This document shows positions 43,601 to 55,260 of a stretch of DNA of 64,000 nt, in pieces. A model generated the notes under the pieces. The model was not told the DNA's origin. It saw nothing but the letters and a program-made list of their open reading frames with translations, and ran no database searches. The stretch comes from Schistosoma mansoni (Eukaryota; Platyhelminthes; Trematoda; Strigeidida; Schistosomatidae). The stretch's first letter is position 1; each line of letters starts with the position of its first letter. The DNA is taken from positions 60,618,939 through 60,682,938 of the forward strand of contig NC_031495.1 in assembly GCF_000237925.1 (NCBI RefSeq), read 5' to 3'. Position numbers and translations under genes: made by a program.

Positions 43601-43915
43601 CTGCCAACCCCACTTTGATGTAACTTAACCGAGATGCATCTGTATCATGATGATCGATTGAGGATGAGTTAGAGATAGATAATGGGTGAGTAGGAGTCCA
43701 AGAATGAGCTCCATATACTAATGGGGTGTCGTGGAAAGTCACCGACAAGATGAGTAGCAACTTTTTTATCCAAAGAACCTGAAACAATTCGCGTAAACAG
43801 AAATGATATACGAGACATGCAAAAGTCGCAGAAAATAACTATTTTTTACTAGACATAATCAACAGTTACCAATCCAGCTGCCTTTGTGTGGCCTAAACAC
43901 ACAAGTGAAGCCATA
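39497..43915 (-). CDS. ZIP (SLC39) family metal-ion transporter, three exons
   Basis: Spliced model: 43915-43871, 43778-42971 and 40635-39497, totalling 1992 nt and 663 codons plus stop. Introns are GT-AG; phases 0 and 1 fit. ZIP proteins move Zn2+ (and sometimes Fe2+ or Mn2+) into the cytosol. Visible: signal-like N-terminus ([15 protein letters not shown]), TM1 ([20 protein letters not shown]), a long variable loop, TM2 ([18 protein letters not shown]), TM3 ([19 protein letters not shown]), a loop of about 140 residues with a His/Asp-rich run ([11 protein letters not shown]), TM4 with the signature [14 protein letters not shown]5 with [10 protein letters not shown], then TM6-TM8 ending LYAFLMPE. 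Layout fits the ZIP1-3 branch. The first exon is a prediction from splice signals. Confidence 0.88.
40866..41467 (-). mobile_element. RTE (SR2-like) LINE 3' fragment, left arm of a palindrome
   Basis: The - strand encodes [38 protein letters not shown] and [19 protein letters not shown] up to [13 protein letters not shown], with the 3' tail at 40866. Lies in the large ZIP intron. It is an inverted near-copy of 41707-42285. Confidence 0.85.
41464..42285 (+). mobile_element. RTE (SR2-like) LINE 3' fragment, right arm plus extra 5' part
   Basis: Same C-terminal reverse-transcriptase peptide as the left arm (146 identical residues from [10 protein letters not shown]). It extends farther upstream ([20 protein letters not shown]). 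The 3' end reads CACTAAGGGTAACAGG at about 42258-42273. The two copies are head to head with their 3' ends outward. Confidence 0.85.
42480..42655 (-). repeat. LINE 3' UTR fragment in the ZIP intron
   Basis: Matches 38150-38295 (shared ACATCAGTTTAAGT / GCATCGGTTTAAGT and ATTTCGAGACTCAGG). No coding part. Confidence 0.5.
42770..42893 (+). mobile_element. CR1-type LINE 3' tail with (AAAT)n
   Basis: GGGCAGTATCATAGATCGCA, a short UTR, then ACCAATACCTGTGTGTTCAA and AAATAAATAAATAAA. Same 3' UTR family as the - strand copy at 16085-16615. Inserted in the ZIP intron, opposite in sense to the gene. Confidence 0.6.
42971..43778 (-). CDS. ZIP gene exon 2 (TM1 to start of TM2)
   Basis: The acceptor is TTGTTTCAG and the donor GTAAGCC. 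The 808-nt frame is open throughout and ends one base into a Gly codon. It holds the signal-like segment, TM1, a loop of about 195 residues and [12 protein letters not shown], the start of ZIP TM2, which is completed by [12 protein letters not shown] in the next exon. Confidence 0.85.
43871..43915 (-). CDS. ZIP gene exon 1 (start codon)
   Basis: ATG at 43915 is the first Met after an in-frame upstream stop. The exon reads [15 protein letters not shown] and ends in phase 0 at donor GTAACT. It leads through a 92-bp intron into VLWIKKLL. Short 5' introns are usual in schistosomes. Without this exon the next one has no Met near its start. Confidence 0.6.
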
Positions 43916-43919
43916 CACC

Positions 43920-44980
43920 AAATTGGTGGATTACCGCTGTTAGTTCTAAATCACAATGGTTCACTCTTACTTAATCCCATCTAGAAGATTGAAGCAGGAT
44001 GTTTCAAAACGAATATCTACAGCTGGATGAGTAGGGTATTCATCACACTCAACGAGACCTCAGTGAGTTTGAAACTAAGAAACTAAACACTGTAAATGTT
44101 AAGAACATTCAAATCTTGTGTAAGCATCAAGTAAAGCCGGTACCCGATCAGCTTTGGAAATGCTTAGCTCAGAGAGTGGAAATATCCGAAATATCTTTCT
44201 GCAAATTATGGAGTAGCTCGACTATGGTGTCCACGAAACTAAATGAATTTGAACCCGGAGTATTTATTGTTGCTCCCGAATGACGAATAGCTGGAATCCT
44301 CTATCGGAACACTTAATATCAGCACTTTGTTTGATACATTTGAAGCGAGATTTGGTTTCTACAGTACTACAAATTGTAAAGACTAACATGGGTCAATTGA
44401 CCTGTCCTTACTACCAAAGATTGAAGGACAAAAAAACTTAAAGGGAAAAGCAAACGATCTTAAAAGCCCATATTCTGTGAAATACAGATCTTCCAACCTT
44501 ATGACTAACTCTTGGAATCTATCGGGAGGTGAGGTGTTTCGACCTCTGTATGATCCATGTGGAGGAATGCGCTACAAAATTCATGCGTGCTAAACTAGTG
44601 ACGGGAAAACTCACCATACTAGCCAAGGCAATTCACATAATTCGATCGAACTGGGGAAATCAACTCTACGAGGTTACTAACTGAAATGGAAGCATTCTAA
44701 CAAAGCTTTCAATAACCCAAGAACTTTTAGACTTTTTGGACAGAAATGTGAAAAACTTGCTCTTTACGTCTACTTCAGAATTATATGATGAACAATTCAC
44801 ATCACGATAGTCTTATATTATATTGGTCGAACCACGCATGTTTTAAGTTCTCAAACAAATTTATCGATTATTTAGCTTTAAGATGCTATCCAAAACACCT
44901 TGACAAATACAACAACGTTCATGTCATCAACATCTACAAGAGTCCGGACTACATTTCATCTGCACTATCTCTCATCATTA
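43920..44980. other. ZIP upstream region and unidentified DNA
   Basis: Between the ZIP start and an RTE 5' end. Should include the ZIP promoter and 5' UTR; no TATA box or other firm signal was assigned. Base composition from 44100 is less AT-rich than intron DNA, but no family was recognised. Confidence 0.4.
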
Positions 44981-44984
44981 ACTC

Positions 44985-45790
44985 CACCTGTAGCTCTTCT
45001 AGAGTTACTGCCAGTCCCAAGCTCGGGTAAAGGAAGAGTGTTGTGTACGGTGTTAGCGACCCCATCCCGCAGAAAAATATCTTTATAAAAAATGCTAACC
45101 AGAAAAATAATTCAAACCATTTAAACTCTGCCCTACGAGTCCAAGGAAGAATTATGACCCCTCATGATGAAAAACGGGATTCATCGGAAGTCACGAGGCA
45201 GACGCCCTTTCTAACAATCAGAGCAACACTCTTTATAGGTACATGGAACGTCCGAACAGTGTGGGAGACCTGAAGGAGCGGTCAAATAGCAATGGAAATG
45301 AGGAGATACAACTTGGCAGTACTCGGAATCAGCGAAACCCATTGGACACAAACTGGACAACAAAGGCTAGGTACAGGAGAGATGCTGCTGTACTCCGGTC
45401 ACGAAGGGGAAAATGCTCCACACACTCAGGGAGTTGCTCTAATGCCGTCCAAAGAAGCACGAAATGCACTTGTAGTAAGGGAATCTCATGGACCCAGGAT
45501 AATCAAAGCATCATTCAGAACAAAGAAGCAAGGGATCACAATGAATGTTATCCAATGTTATGCACCCACCAATGCTAGCAACGACGATGACAAAGATCAG
45601 TTCTATGAAAGGCTGCAATCGATTATAGAGAAGTGCTCACGAAAGGACCTCACCATCCTGATGGGAGATCTAAATGCTAAAGTTGGAGTGGACAACACAG
45701 GATATGAAGATGTAATTGGACGACATGGATTAGGAGAGAGAAATGAAAATGGGGAGAGACTGGCGATGGTTGTTCTACAAAGCCTCTGCT
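44985..45790 (+). mobile_element. RTE (SR2-like) LINE, 5' end with endonuclease domain
   Basis: The open frame 45292-45792 and the stretch before it encode the AP-endonuclease start (FIGTWNVRTVWET), ISETHWTQTG with the catalytic Glu, CYAPTNASNDDDKDQFYERL, and MGDLNAKVGVDN with the catalytic Asp/Asn. One frame change lies near 45270. It ends abruptly at about 45765-45790, where a CR1-type LINE begins; the reverse transcriptase is missing. Confidence 0.82.
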
Positions 45791-46311
45791 GATTCTAGAG
45801 GCGATTAAGCTGCTGAACGTAGCTAGAAAATTGCTCTCAGATAAAAGAAGCAGTAGATGAGCAGAACACCGCTTTCGAGGAAACAGATAGCGTTATCATG
45901 AGCACCGCTCTGGATTTAAATGTGACCATAGAGTTGGACCCCATCAGCGAAGCAGATAACAAGCATATGGATGTAGGCGTGATCAAAAGAAAGAAGAAAA
46001 AGCGCTCGGGGAAGAAACTAATTATAGACAGTACTAAGGTATATGAATCTATGATTTCAGTTCCGGACTCATATATCAACGCCAAGTCTGAGCGGTGTAG
46101 AGGATGTGAATAATAAAGAAAGTAAGGTAAATGATTGGCACACAGTCACAGCCAGGAGAAGAAGCGTAAGGAAACAGGATTCGACCTGTGCGATTGACAC
46201 TAAATCGGAAACGGAGTGCAAAGAAGAGACTATTTCAGGAATTAAAATTTTAGGGCGTGTTAAGACGGACCTAGCTGATGGGTCAGTCATTTTTCATAAG
46301 TTAAGAGAATT
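45765..46311 (+). mobile_element. CR1-type LINE, segment 1 of 4 (ORF1, 5' part)
   Basis: Frames 45898-46113 and 46106 to 46311 give a Lys-rich ORF1 peptide (IKRKKKKRSGKKL, NDWHTVTARRRSVRKQ, GIKILGRVKTDLADGSVIF) ending HKLREF. The same reading continues as FERELKARFEHDL at 52562, so the LTR element split it. ORF1 has internal frameshifts. Confidence 0.75.
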
Positions 46312-46578
46312 TGTAACAGCTCAGGTTGGTTGGTTAAGAGTTGACCCCAAACAACCAAGCATATGCTAAAACAGTATTGTTCAAGTATTCATCCACTTCC
46401 TTACCTTTTGTAAGCGTTATATTCCCTACTATCTTATATGGAATGCTGAGAGCCTTTGTTTGTCTGAACAGATAATCCCACGCTCCACTGTGACTGCGCG
46501 AAGATCGAAATAAAGACCTATTCACTACTTCTCTGGTTTCTTCTATCAATAGCACGAGGGTTACCTGTAGGCACGAAA
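46312..46578 (+). repeat. 5' LTR
   Basis: Begins TGTAACAGCTCAGG and ends GGCACGAAA; contains AATAAA near 46510. Followed at once by GTGGTGAGCCC, whose TGG start suits a tRNA primer site; the bases resemble tRNA-Trp usage reported for the CsRn1 group, but the match is partial. Confidence 0.9.
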
Positions 46579-46775
46579 GTGGTGAGCCCTTTTTGAACAC
46601 AATTTAACCTCATTTCTGTTATTGATCTTTTTTTTTACTTAATCGTAAAAGTAGACCGGATTATCCGTAAACTAAGTTGAGTATATAACTAGTTTATTCC
46701 GTATTATCTTAAGTTATTCGTGTTATAGTAACCATTTTTCGTGCTAACTTTATTGCTATATTTGTCACATACCTC

Positions 46776-47621
46776 ATGTCAGACTCAATAGAAACCCATA
46801 ATCTGGAGGATTTGTCACCAGTGGAGATAGACACTGTTATGACTACGAAATCCCGACTTCCAGAATTTGATCGTAGTGATCCTGAGTTGTGGTTTGCTCA
46901 ACTAGAGCATTATTTCACGAGACACAATATCAAATCTGAAGGGATTCGCTATAGAGACTTGTGTTCTATCCTTCCTCCTTCAGTTGCCAAAGAAGTCCGT
47001 GACTTGATTTTAGATCCACCATCACCACAACCATACACCATCTTAAGACGAGAGATAATGAACCGTTTATCATTATCAGATAGTCAAAGAATCCAAAGAC
47101 TTTTTCAAGGTGAAACACTAGGTGATCGGTCGCCCTCACAGTTTTTGCGTCACCTCCAAGTGTTAATGGGTGATAACACAGTGGGTGAAGCAGTCCTAAA
47201 ACAAGGATGGATACAAGCTCTCCCATGCTACGTCCAACACTGTTTGGATGCACAAGATCCTGGAACCTCATTATCTCATTTAGCGCGTATAGCCGATAGA
47301 ATAATGGAGAGAGGTCCTCCAACTGGACCAGGCACAATAAATCACACACAAAAAGTAGAATCAGCAAAAGACCCCGTCATAGAAGGACTCATTGCGAGTG
47401 TTAAGAGTCTCACTGAGGCTGTCACCAGAATGCAAATGGGTCATAGAAACAGGAGCAGGTCACCACAACGACCACGATCCAAGTCACAAAACAGGTCACA
47501 AATGTCCAGACAACCTGGGCAGTTTTGTTGGTACCACTGGAAGTTTGGTGTCAACTCAACCAAGTGCATGCAACCATGCGCCTGGCCTAAGCATAATTCT
47601 AAGACAGCGGGAAACGAGTAA
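46776..47621 (+). CDS. gag region of the Gypsy fossil
   Basis: Open for 281 codons. The middle resembles Gypsy capsid (ELWFAQLEHYFTRHNI at about residues 36-51), and the Arg/Ser-rich C-terminal part ends with a zinc knuckle of the C-x2-H-x9-C-x3-C type (CWYHWKFG...KCMQPC), the CHCC form typical of the CsRn1/Kabuki group rather than retroviral CCHC. Recorded as part of a fossil element. Confidence 0.85.
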   Translation: MSDSIETHNLEDLSPVEIDTVMTTKSRLPEFDRSDPELWFAQLEHYFTRHNIKSEGIRYRDLCSILPPSVAKEVRDLILDPPSPQPYTILRREIMNRLSLSDSQRIQRLFQGETLGDRSPSQFLRHLQVLMGDNTVGEAVLKQGWIQALPCYVQHCLDAQDPGTSLSHLARIADRIMERGPPTGPGTINHTQKVESAKDPVIEGLIASVKSLTEAVTRMQMGHRNRSRSPQRPRSKSQNRSQMSRQPGQFCWYHWKFGVNSTKCMQPCAWPKHNSKTAGNE

Positions 47622-47668
47622 CCCCTCCCCAGGTCGCGACGACTGAGGAGGGGCGCCTAAACAGTCGC

Positions 47669-50600
47669 TTGTTTTATGTTAGAGACAGAAACTCGGGCTT
47701 GAATTTCTTGGTGGATACTGGCGCTGCTCTTAGCATCATCCCTCAAAATAAAACTGAGATTAGTCGAGAAACATCATCAATTACACTTCAAGCTGCAAAT
47801 AAAACTAAAATTGCGACATTTGGGCAGAAAAACTTAACCCTAGATTTGGGGTTCAGGAGGCAATTCCCTTGGGTTTTCACGGTAGCCGACTTAGATCTGG
47901 CAATACTGGGGATGGACTTTCTAGAGAGATACGAATTTCTAGTTGATGCCAAGAAACGGCGATTAACACTAAAAGAAACTTCGTATTACACAAAAGGCAA
48001 AGAAAGTCACATCAGCTCTCTTAACTTGATTCAAACTCCTCCAGTAACAACAGCGAAATTCCAAGATATACTCGCGGAATTTCCAAACTTAACTAAACCA
48101 AACCCACAGCCTTCTAAAGACAAACTAAAAGTCACACTATCAAAACCGAAGGTGCACCGGTTTTCGCAAAACCCAGGAGACTAGCACCAGACAAGCTCAA
48201 AATCGCTAGGGCGGAGTTTGATTATATGCTACAACTGGGTATTATCCGTCCCTCTGATAGTCAATGGGCATCCCCTTTGCATATGGCCCCAAAGAAGAAT
48301 GAAGGTGACTGGCGACCGAGCGGGGATTACAGAGCCCTCAACCGTCAAACCGTACCAGATAGGTACCCAATACCGCATATCCAAGATTTCACAAACGGTT
48401 TACAGGGTATGAACATATTCACTAAAATTGGCTTAGTCAGGGCATATCACAATATTCCAGCGGCGGATGAAGATATCCCCAAGACAGCTATTACAACACC
48501 CTTTGGCTTATTCGAGTTTGTACGCATGCCATTCGGCCTGAGAAATGCGGCACAGACATTTCAAAGATTCATAGACAGTCTACTTCGAGATATGCCATTT
48601 GCGCAGGGGTATATAGACGACTTGTTAATTGCCAGCCCCGATTTGCAATCACACGAACAGCATGTAAAGACAGTGTTAAAAAGACTGGATGAACATGGAA
48701 TAAACATACATCAAAGTGTGTTTTCGGTGTTCAAACTTTAGAATTTCTCGGTCACACAATAAGCCCAGAAGGGATTAAACCGATCAAAAAAGAAGTAGAC
48801 ACCATTAAACAATATCCCATACCTAGTTCTCTAACACAACTGAGAAGTTTTCTAGGTCTAATTAACTTTTATCGCAGATTCATACCAGGTTGTGCACAAT
48901 TAATGCAACCTTTGACAGATTCACTAAAAGGAAAACCAAAAGAATTCAAACTGTCTTCTGACGCTGTCGAAGCTATTAAACAGCTTAAAGATAAACTAGC
49001 TCAAGCAACTACGTTGATGTATCCGAATTCTCTTTCCCCACTTGCTTTGATGGTGGATGCTTCTGATAAAGCAGTAGGCGGTACCCTTAACCAACTAGTT
49101 AAAAACGCCTGCAAACCAATTGCTTTCTTCTCAAAAAGACTCGCTCCAGCAGAGACAAGGTATTCTACCTTCGGGCGAGAACTTCTTGCAATCTACCTAA
49201 CCATTAAACACTTCCGACACATGTTAGAAGGCAGGGAATTTATAGTCTTTACGGATCACAAACCACTAACGAATGCACTAAAAGCGAGAGCTGATAAATA
49301 CTCACCTCGAGAAGTCCGACACCTTGACTATATATCACAGTTCACAAGCGATATCCGATATGTCAAAGGTCAGGACAATCAGGCGGCAGATGCTTTATCT
49401 AGGCTAGAAATAAACGTGCTACAGCAGTCTACAGTGAACTTCGAGACGTTGAGAAATGAACAAGAGCAGGATCTAGAATTACAAAACCTGCTTAAAACAA
49501 ACAATTCAAGTCTTAATTTAAAACAGTTCCCATCACCTGTCGATGGTATTCTAATCTACTGTGACACGACCAAGGCAATGCCGCGACCTTTCGTTCCCAA
49601 AAGTATGCGAAAGTTGATATATAATAACTTTCATTCTTTGTCTCATCCTGGCGCAAAAGCTTCAAAACTAATCAATGCCAGATATATATGGCCGAATTTA
49701 CAGAAGGATGTACACAAATGGGTTAGAGAGTGTTCAGCATGTCAACAATCAAAGATAAATCGTCACACAAATTCACCCATAGGTGTTTTCTCGCAACCAG
49801 ATGCACGTTTTGCCCATGTGCATATCGACTTGGTAGGTCCTTTACCACGTTCAAACGGTTTTAATTATCTTTTTACATGCATACATCGATTTACCAGATT
49901 CCCTATAGCCATCCCGATAACGGACATCACAGCGGAAACAGTAGCCAAAGTTTTCATGCAGAACTGGGTAACCATTTTTGGTACACCCATAACAATAACG
50001 ACGGATAGAGGAGCGCAATTCGAATCCGAACTATTTAATAACTTGGCTAAACTTCTAGGCTCCAATAGGATACGCTGCACTGCATATCATCCTCAGGCTA
50101 ATGGGATGGTAGAACGTTTTCACCGTCAGCTAAAAACCGCCCTTATATCTCACTCAAACCCCAATCAGTGGACAGAATTCCTACCGTTAGTTATGTTGGG
50201 AATACGAACATCTGTCAAAACTGACGCAGTGTTCAGCTGCGGAACTGGTATTCGGAACAACTCTGAGACTACCAGGTGAATTTATTAACCCTAATACTAA
50301 CAGTCAAAAACTTAATTTAGAAAATTATGTAGATCAACTACGGGACCACATGTCTAAACTTAAGCCGATTAATACTCGTGAACAATCGCGCGCCGTATAT
50401 ATACCTAAAGACCTAAGCAATTGCACGCACGTCTGGATAAGATGTGACAAAATAAAAGCACCACTCAGTCCTCCATTTGAAGGTCCTTTCAAAGTCGTCT
50501 CAAGAAAATCTAAATATTTCGTGATAGAAAAACATGGAAACATCGACACAGTAAGTATTGATAGGCTAAAGCCGGCTTATCTAGATCATGAACCACCATA

Positions 50601-50742
50601 CGTGTTGTTAGATCGTTTAACTGACAAATCCATTACGGAATCGAAATGTAAAGATGATAAATCTTTAAATCTTTACAAAACGGTTCGCTGGGCACATCCG
50701 ATTAGTCAGTCAAGGATGTTGACAGTTTCGACTGCAGGATAA
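47669..50742 (+). pseudogene. pol region of the Gypsy fossil (PR-RT-RH-INT)
   Basis: Landmarks in order: aspartic protease FLVDTGAALSIIP near 47705; reverse transcriptase with [15 protein letters not shown] and YIDD near 48610; RNase H with MVDASDKAVGGTL and FTDHKPL; integrase with a zinc-binding H-H-C-C region (HSLSHPGAKASK...CSACQQSK) and DDE core (HIDLVGPLP, TDRGAQFES). The region is in several pieces and is not functional. Confidence 0.88.
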
Positions 50743-50744
50743 AT

Positions 50745-52290
50745 CTAACCACGTAGCTAATCAGACCCTGCATCTACTTAAAAATAATTTTTTTTCTTCA
50801 TTCCGCCTCACATACAACTCCCCAGAACTTTTACCTTTGATATATAAGTGTTATGTTAAATATTTTTTTTAAATACTGGACACATAAGCTAGGTATTCCG
50901 AAACGATGGCTGAGGATTTTATTCAAACTCGTACAACTTACACTGGCAAATACAACGAATTCAAAAAGCAACCCAGGCGAGTTTTATAATTTCTTTTTCT
51001 GGTTAATTAACTATACTGGCTATACATATATACCATATGAACTAATTCTAAAAGTTTTCGGTCGAAGATATGTTTAGTAGCTTGATACAATTACTATGGT
51101 CAAGTACTTATTAAAGTTCTCATCATTTTTTTTTAAATTTCTGACATTGAAGAATCAATAACCGTGAAGATATGGTACAGTACGTTACTGTAAGGATACT
51201 ATCTTAGCCGCGTTGATTCCACATACCTAATTTTAAACACAACGTATAAAAGAACTGTTAAGTAATCATAACATTGAACTGACGATATGACTATCGTAGC
51301 TATGTTAACGTTAAACCAATTATTATTAGTGGCCCATACAAAACCCTGGAACTTAACACTAGCGTTATAAAAAAGACATGTTATGTCAATAGCTTATATA
51401 TATACTTTTTTTCTCGGTTTAATAATAACGTAAAAAGAGTATTTGACACAACTGTACTTGATCTGCATACTCAACACAATTTTTTTGCTTCTTAACCGTA
51501 TATTCGTTTCCGTTTTGTGGATTACTCTGATGCACCCTTGGTTACGCACCTAGTTGTAAAAAGCGGTCATCACTGGCTCAAGGTCATGCACTTGATCGAT
51601 TTTGTTAAAGAGTCCAACTTCTAGCAAGTTCACCCTTTTACATATATGCATTACAAAAGAGTTTTTTTTTGTTGCTGTTTTCATGGTTATTCGTGCGCAA
51701 GATATCTACACTATGTTTATTTCCTTCCAGAATACCAATCCGTTCTGGAGGCCAAGCACTTACATGAACCGAACAATTATCAATTGCATTTATGTATTTC
51801 CATTTTGTATCTTGTTATTTTATGCAGGCAGTGGAGCAGTTCTTCAGGTTTGCTTGATTTTCACCATTACCTTTGAAGTAGACTCTTCTTTACTTTTTAC
51901 TTGAGGGCGACTCAAGAGGCAGGTGAGTAAACACCTGATAGCCGGTCTGAGCATGGAAAAATCGTACCTCACCAACATGGTGTTGGGTAGCCCGCTCGCG
52001 GCACTTCCTCAGATATTCTTATTCCACATTCTCACACTTTCTCTTGAAAGCACGCAGCAAACCGTCAGCGATAGTTGTAGAAAAGATCACATGCTACAAA
52101 GATGACAAGCTGGTAAATGAAGAGACATCCATGGACTATCATTGAAAGCGTTAGTCGTAACTGATTGTAAATCAAATAGTGAGCGAGTTGATAATTTCGC
52201 CTTGGGATGAGAAATAGAACTAAGGTGTTTTCGATAGATAGGTTAATCGAACCGACGTTCCTACGGAAGTCGATTCTAGGGGGAAGCTAA
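50745..52290 (+). other. Internal 3' region of the Gypsy fossil, no recognised coding
   Basis: About 1.5 kb between pol and the 3' LTR, AT-rich, with short open stretches only. Nothing resembling an envelope gene was recognised. A polypurine run (AGGGGGAAG) lies just before the 3' LTR. Confidence 0.6.
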
Positions 52291-52557
52291 TGTAACAGCT
52301 CAGGTTGGTTGGTTTAGTGTTGACCCCAAACAACCAAGCATATGCTAAAACAGTATTGTTCAAGTATTCATCCACTTCCTTACCTTTTGTAAGCGTTATA
52401 TTCCCTACTATCTTATATGGAATGCTGAGAGCCTTTGTTTGTCTGAACAGATAATCCCACGCTCCACTGTGACTGCGCGAAGATCGAAATAAAGACCTAT
52501 TCACTACTTCTCTGGTTTCTTCTATCAATAGCACGAGGGTTACCTATAGGCACGAAA
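52291..52557 (+). repeat. 3' LTR
   Basis: 267 bp, same start and end as the 5' LTR with about three differences. Followed by the AATT duplication and then the interrupted LINE. Confidence 0.9.
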
Positions 52558-54804
52558 AATTTTTCGAAAGGGAACTGAAGGCTAGGTTTGAGCACGATCT
52601 CAGTAACATTAAATACTCATTAAGCAAGCCACTCCCAAAGAAAGTTTCAGGAGTTAGCATCTGTAAGTTTTACAGAGTAGGACAAAAGGTGGATTCTGAA
52701 AGTCCCGAGGAAAGCCGCTTCTTGAAGGTTGCCTTTGCTGCGGATGAAGAAAGAAACCTGACACTGGGGAACTCACCCAAACTGATTAGATTCCGAGTAT
52801 TTGTTTGAGATCTCAGTCTGGTCGACCGTAACAAGAGACAAGCTGGAGAAGTAAAAATAAATGAGCGCCACCGAAACGATGAAAGAAACCTCGTTCCTAA
52901 GGGTCTTCGAATTGCAAAAGTTCGGAGACAAACCATCCCCAAACCACTCTGGGTCGTAAGGGAAAGTTCCCCATGGAACTAAAGATGTGCTACACATATG
53001 CTCGCAGCCCACCAAATGAAATGGCGGACCTCAAGACATCGGTAGATATAGAAAAACCTGATGTTATTGCTGTCTCAGAAACATGGTTAACATCAGAAGT
53101 GTTTGATGATGAAATTCAGTTGTCTGGTTTTATATCCATTCGGGCTGATAGATTAAAAAGTAGGGGGTGGGGTTATTCTGTATACGGAAATTACCTTAAC
53201 TATACGAGCTGTTGAAATAGGGGCACATGATTCACGGACATGTGTACTGGTGCGTTGCAGGCTGAAATGTAGACGGCAAGATATTGAATACGTCGTAGTA
53301 TATCGCAGTCCAGAATGTGTAGTAGATGAATTCCTCCTAAGCAAACTTAAGTCCTGGTGTAGTAGGGATAAAATCATTATAGTAGGTGACTTTATTGCAC
53401 CGTATATAAACTGGATAATCTTAGAAGTAGGGTCATCAATAACGTCATTTGATTGCAAACTGTTAGAAACCTCATTTGCACTAGCTTTATCCCAACTCAT
53501 CAGAGAACCCACCAGATATGACCTACGAAGCTCCTCGTCCCTCTTGGACTTATTCGTCACACACGGTGATGACGTCCGTCAAATGACTTTCTTGTCACCT
53601 CTAGCGAGAAGCGATCATGCAGTCATCTTATTCAAATTCATGGCTGTGATGGTCTATCAACCAGCTGCACCGGCCCATTCTAACATATGAAAGACAGACA
53701 TGAAGGCAATCAACTCTGCAGCATCGGCTAAAAACTGGGAATTCGACTCAGAGGAATCAGTGGAAGAGGCATGGACCCATTTCAGGCAGTTTTACAATCG
53801 AGTAACCTAACCATTTGCACCATGGACAGTCCCAAAGAAGAAGAGATACGGCCATCCCTGGACAGGCCGGGGTATTCAACGTTTACTAAGAAAAAAGAAG
53901 AAATGTTGGAATGTTGCCATTCAAGCAACCTAAGAGACTATTCTCATACATAAATTGCAAAACAAGGATGCAGCTCTGGAGTCCCAACCTAATTGAGGAA
54001 AGGAGTGGATCTGAATTGATAGAGGACGATCAAGAAAAAGCAGAGGCTATGGCAAACTATTTCGGGGCAGTTTTCACTCAGGAACCTCCTCTAAACGAAG
54101 AACTAAACCCAAATACAAAACCAACAAACCACCTGCTCACTGTGAACTTTTATCAAGACGGTGTACTTAGGGCTCTTAACACCTTAGACATGGAAAGGTC
54201 AGTAGGTTCGGATGAATTATACCCCTAAATCCTGAGACATTTTGTACAATATATCGCAGCCCCACAATACAATATGTCACTTGACCAAGGTGTGTTGCAC
54301 ACGGACTGCAAGGATGCAATCGTCACTCCCATACATACAACAAGACAAATTCCATCGAAATACAGGCCTGTCAGCCTCACCAGTTTCGTAGTCAAAAAGA
54401 CCATAATAACATTTTTGGAAACCAACAATTTGTTAAACAGCGAGCAACATTGTTTCAGCAAAGGTTCGTCTTGAACAACAAACCTCCTTATAGAAAGGGA
54501 GCATTGGACAAAGGCTATAGACAATGGAAAATCAGTGGATGTCTACATAGACTTCAGCAAAGCATTTGACAAGGTGCCAACAAATAGACTGCTATTGAAG
54601 CTGAGAAATGTTGGCATTGCCGGACCTCCCTTAAAATGGTTTAAGGATTTACTGGTAGATCGTAAACAGAAACTAAGAGTAACTTCGAAGTGCTCCACCT
54701 GGAGACCAAGACTGAATGGAGTACCTCAAGGTCCTGTCCTGGGTCCTTTACTTTTCATACTGCATGCAAATGATCTCCCAAGTACAGTAGAGTGCCCAAT
54801 GTTA
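52558..54804 (+). mobile_element. CR1-type LINE, segment 2 of 4 (ORF1 end, endonuclease, RT first half)
   Basis: ORF1 continues (SGVSICKFYRVGQKVD, LKVAFAADEERNLTLGN). ORF2 begins near 52985 with an AP-endonuclease: DVIAVSETWLTSEVF with catalytic Glu, a VGDFIAPYINW box where the usual Asn of GDFN is Ile, and ARSDHAVILF with the catalytic SDH. The RT then gives VDVYIDFSKAFDKVPTNRLL and NGVPQGPVLGPLLFI, breaking off at CPML just before the catalytic box. At least three frame changes or stops occur between 52800 and 54535. Dead copy. Confidence 0.85.
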
Positions 54805-55021
54805 ATAATAATAATAATAATATATTTCTGCAGTAGCAGGTACACGCCATTTTTACAGGCATGATCTACAATTTACAACATATACTGGTTCACAGTATGC
54901 ATCCCAAGCAAGCTTGTTTAGTAATTATAATCTATAAAAGTTGATAGCAGTTCATTCGTTCACATATTCAGTTTCAGTTTCAGTTTCAGTTTGGAAAGGA
55001 CAGGAGGCTTGGTGGCCTGTG

Positions 55022-55240
55022 TTAGTCCTGGCAATGATGGTCTCTCAGCTGATCCAACTTTCTTTTGAAGGAGTCGACGGATGGAGCCTCAACCACGTGC
55101 TGAGGTAATGAATTCCACTCGTTGATTATTCGATGGGAAAGTCGGTAGTCAGCTGACAAGTAATTCGTTCTGGGCTTGTGAACTTTTTTGGAGTGTCCTC
55201 GTAGATTTTCTGTTTTGGAAGACAAGAAAAATGAGGGCAT
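55022..55240 (-). pseudogene. LINE ORF2, C-terminal tail after the deletion
   Basis: 72 codons ending RIINEWNSLPQHVVEAPSVD then FKRKLDQL, the usual C-terminal signature of CR1-type ORF2. It directly follows the deletion point at about 55262. Confidence 0.75.
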
Positions 55241-55260
55241 ATCAGGTGCAAATTTGTCAT

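Larger units (their letters stand above)
46312..52557 (+). mobile_element. Ty3/Gypsy LTR retrotransposon, CsRn1/Boudicca-like, broken
   Basis: 6.25-kb fossil with 267-bp LTRs at both ends, flanked by AATT on each side (46308-46311 and 52558-52561). Order: LTR, probable primer site, gag, protease, reverse transcriptase, RNase H, integrase, LTR, as in Ty3/Gypsy. The two LTRs differ at about three positions (98.9% identical), so the insertion is fairly young. Gag looks whole; pol carries roughly three or four breaks, so the copy is not autonomous. It sits inside ORF1 of a CR1-type LINE. Confidence 0.93.

Noticed and set aside
51602-51904. Hydrophobic open frame in the 3' interior of the Gypsy fossil, considered as an envelope remnant
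   Set aside because: Too short, no recognisable envelope motifs; hydrophobic frames are common in T-rich DNA.
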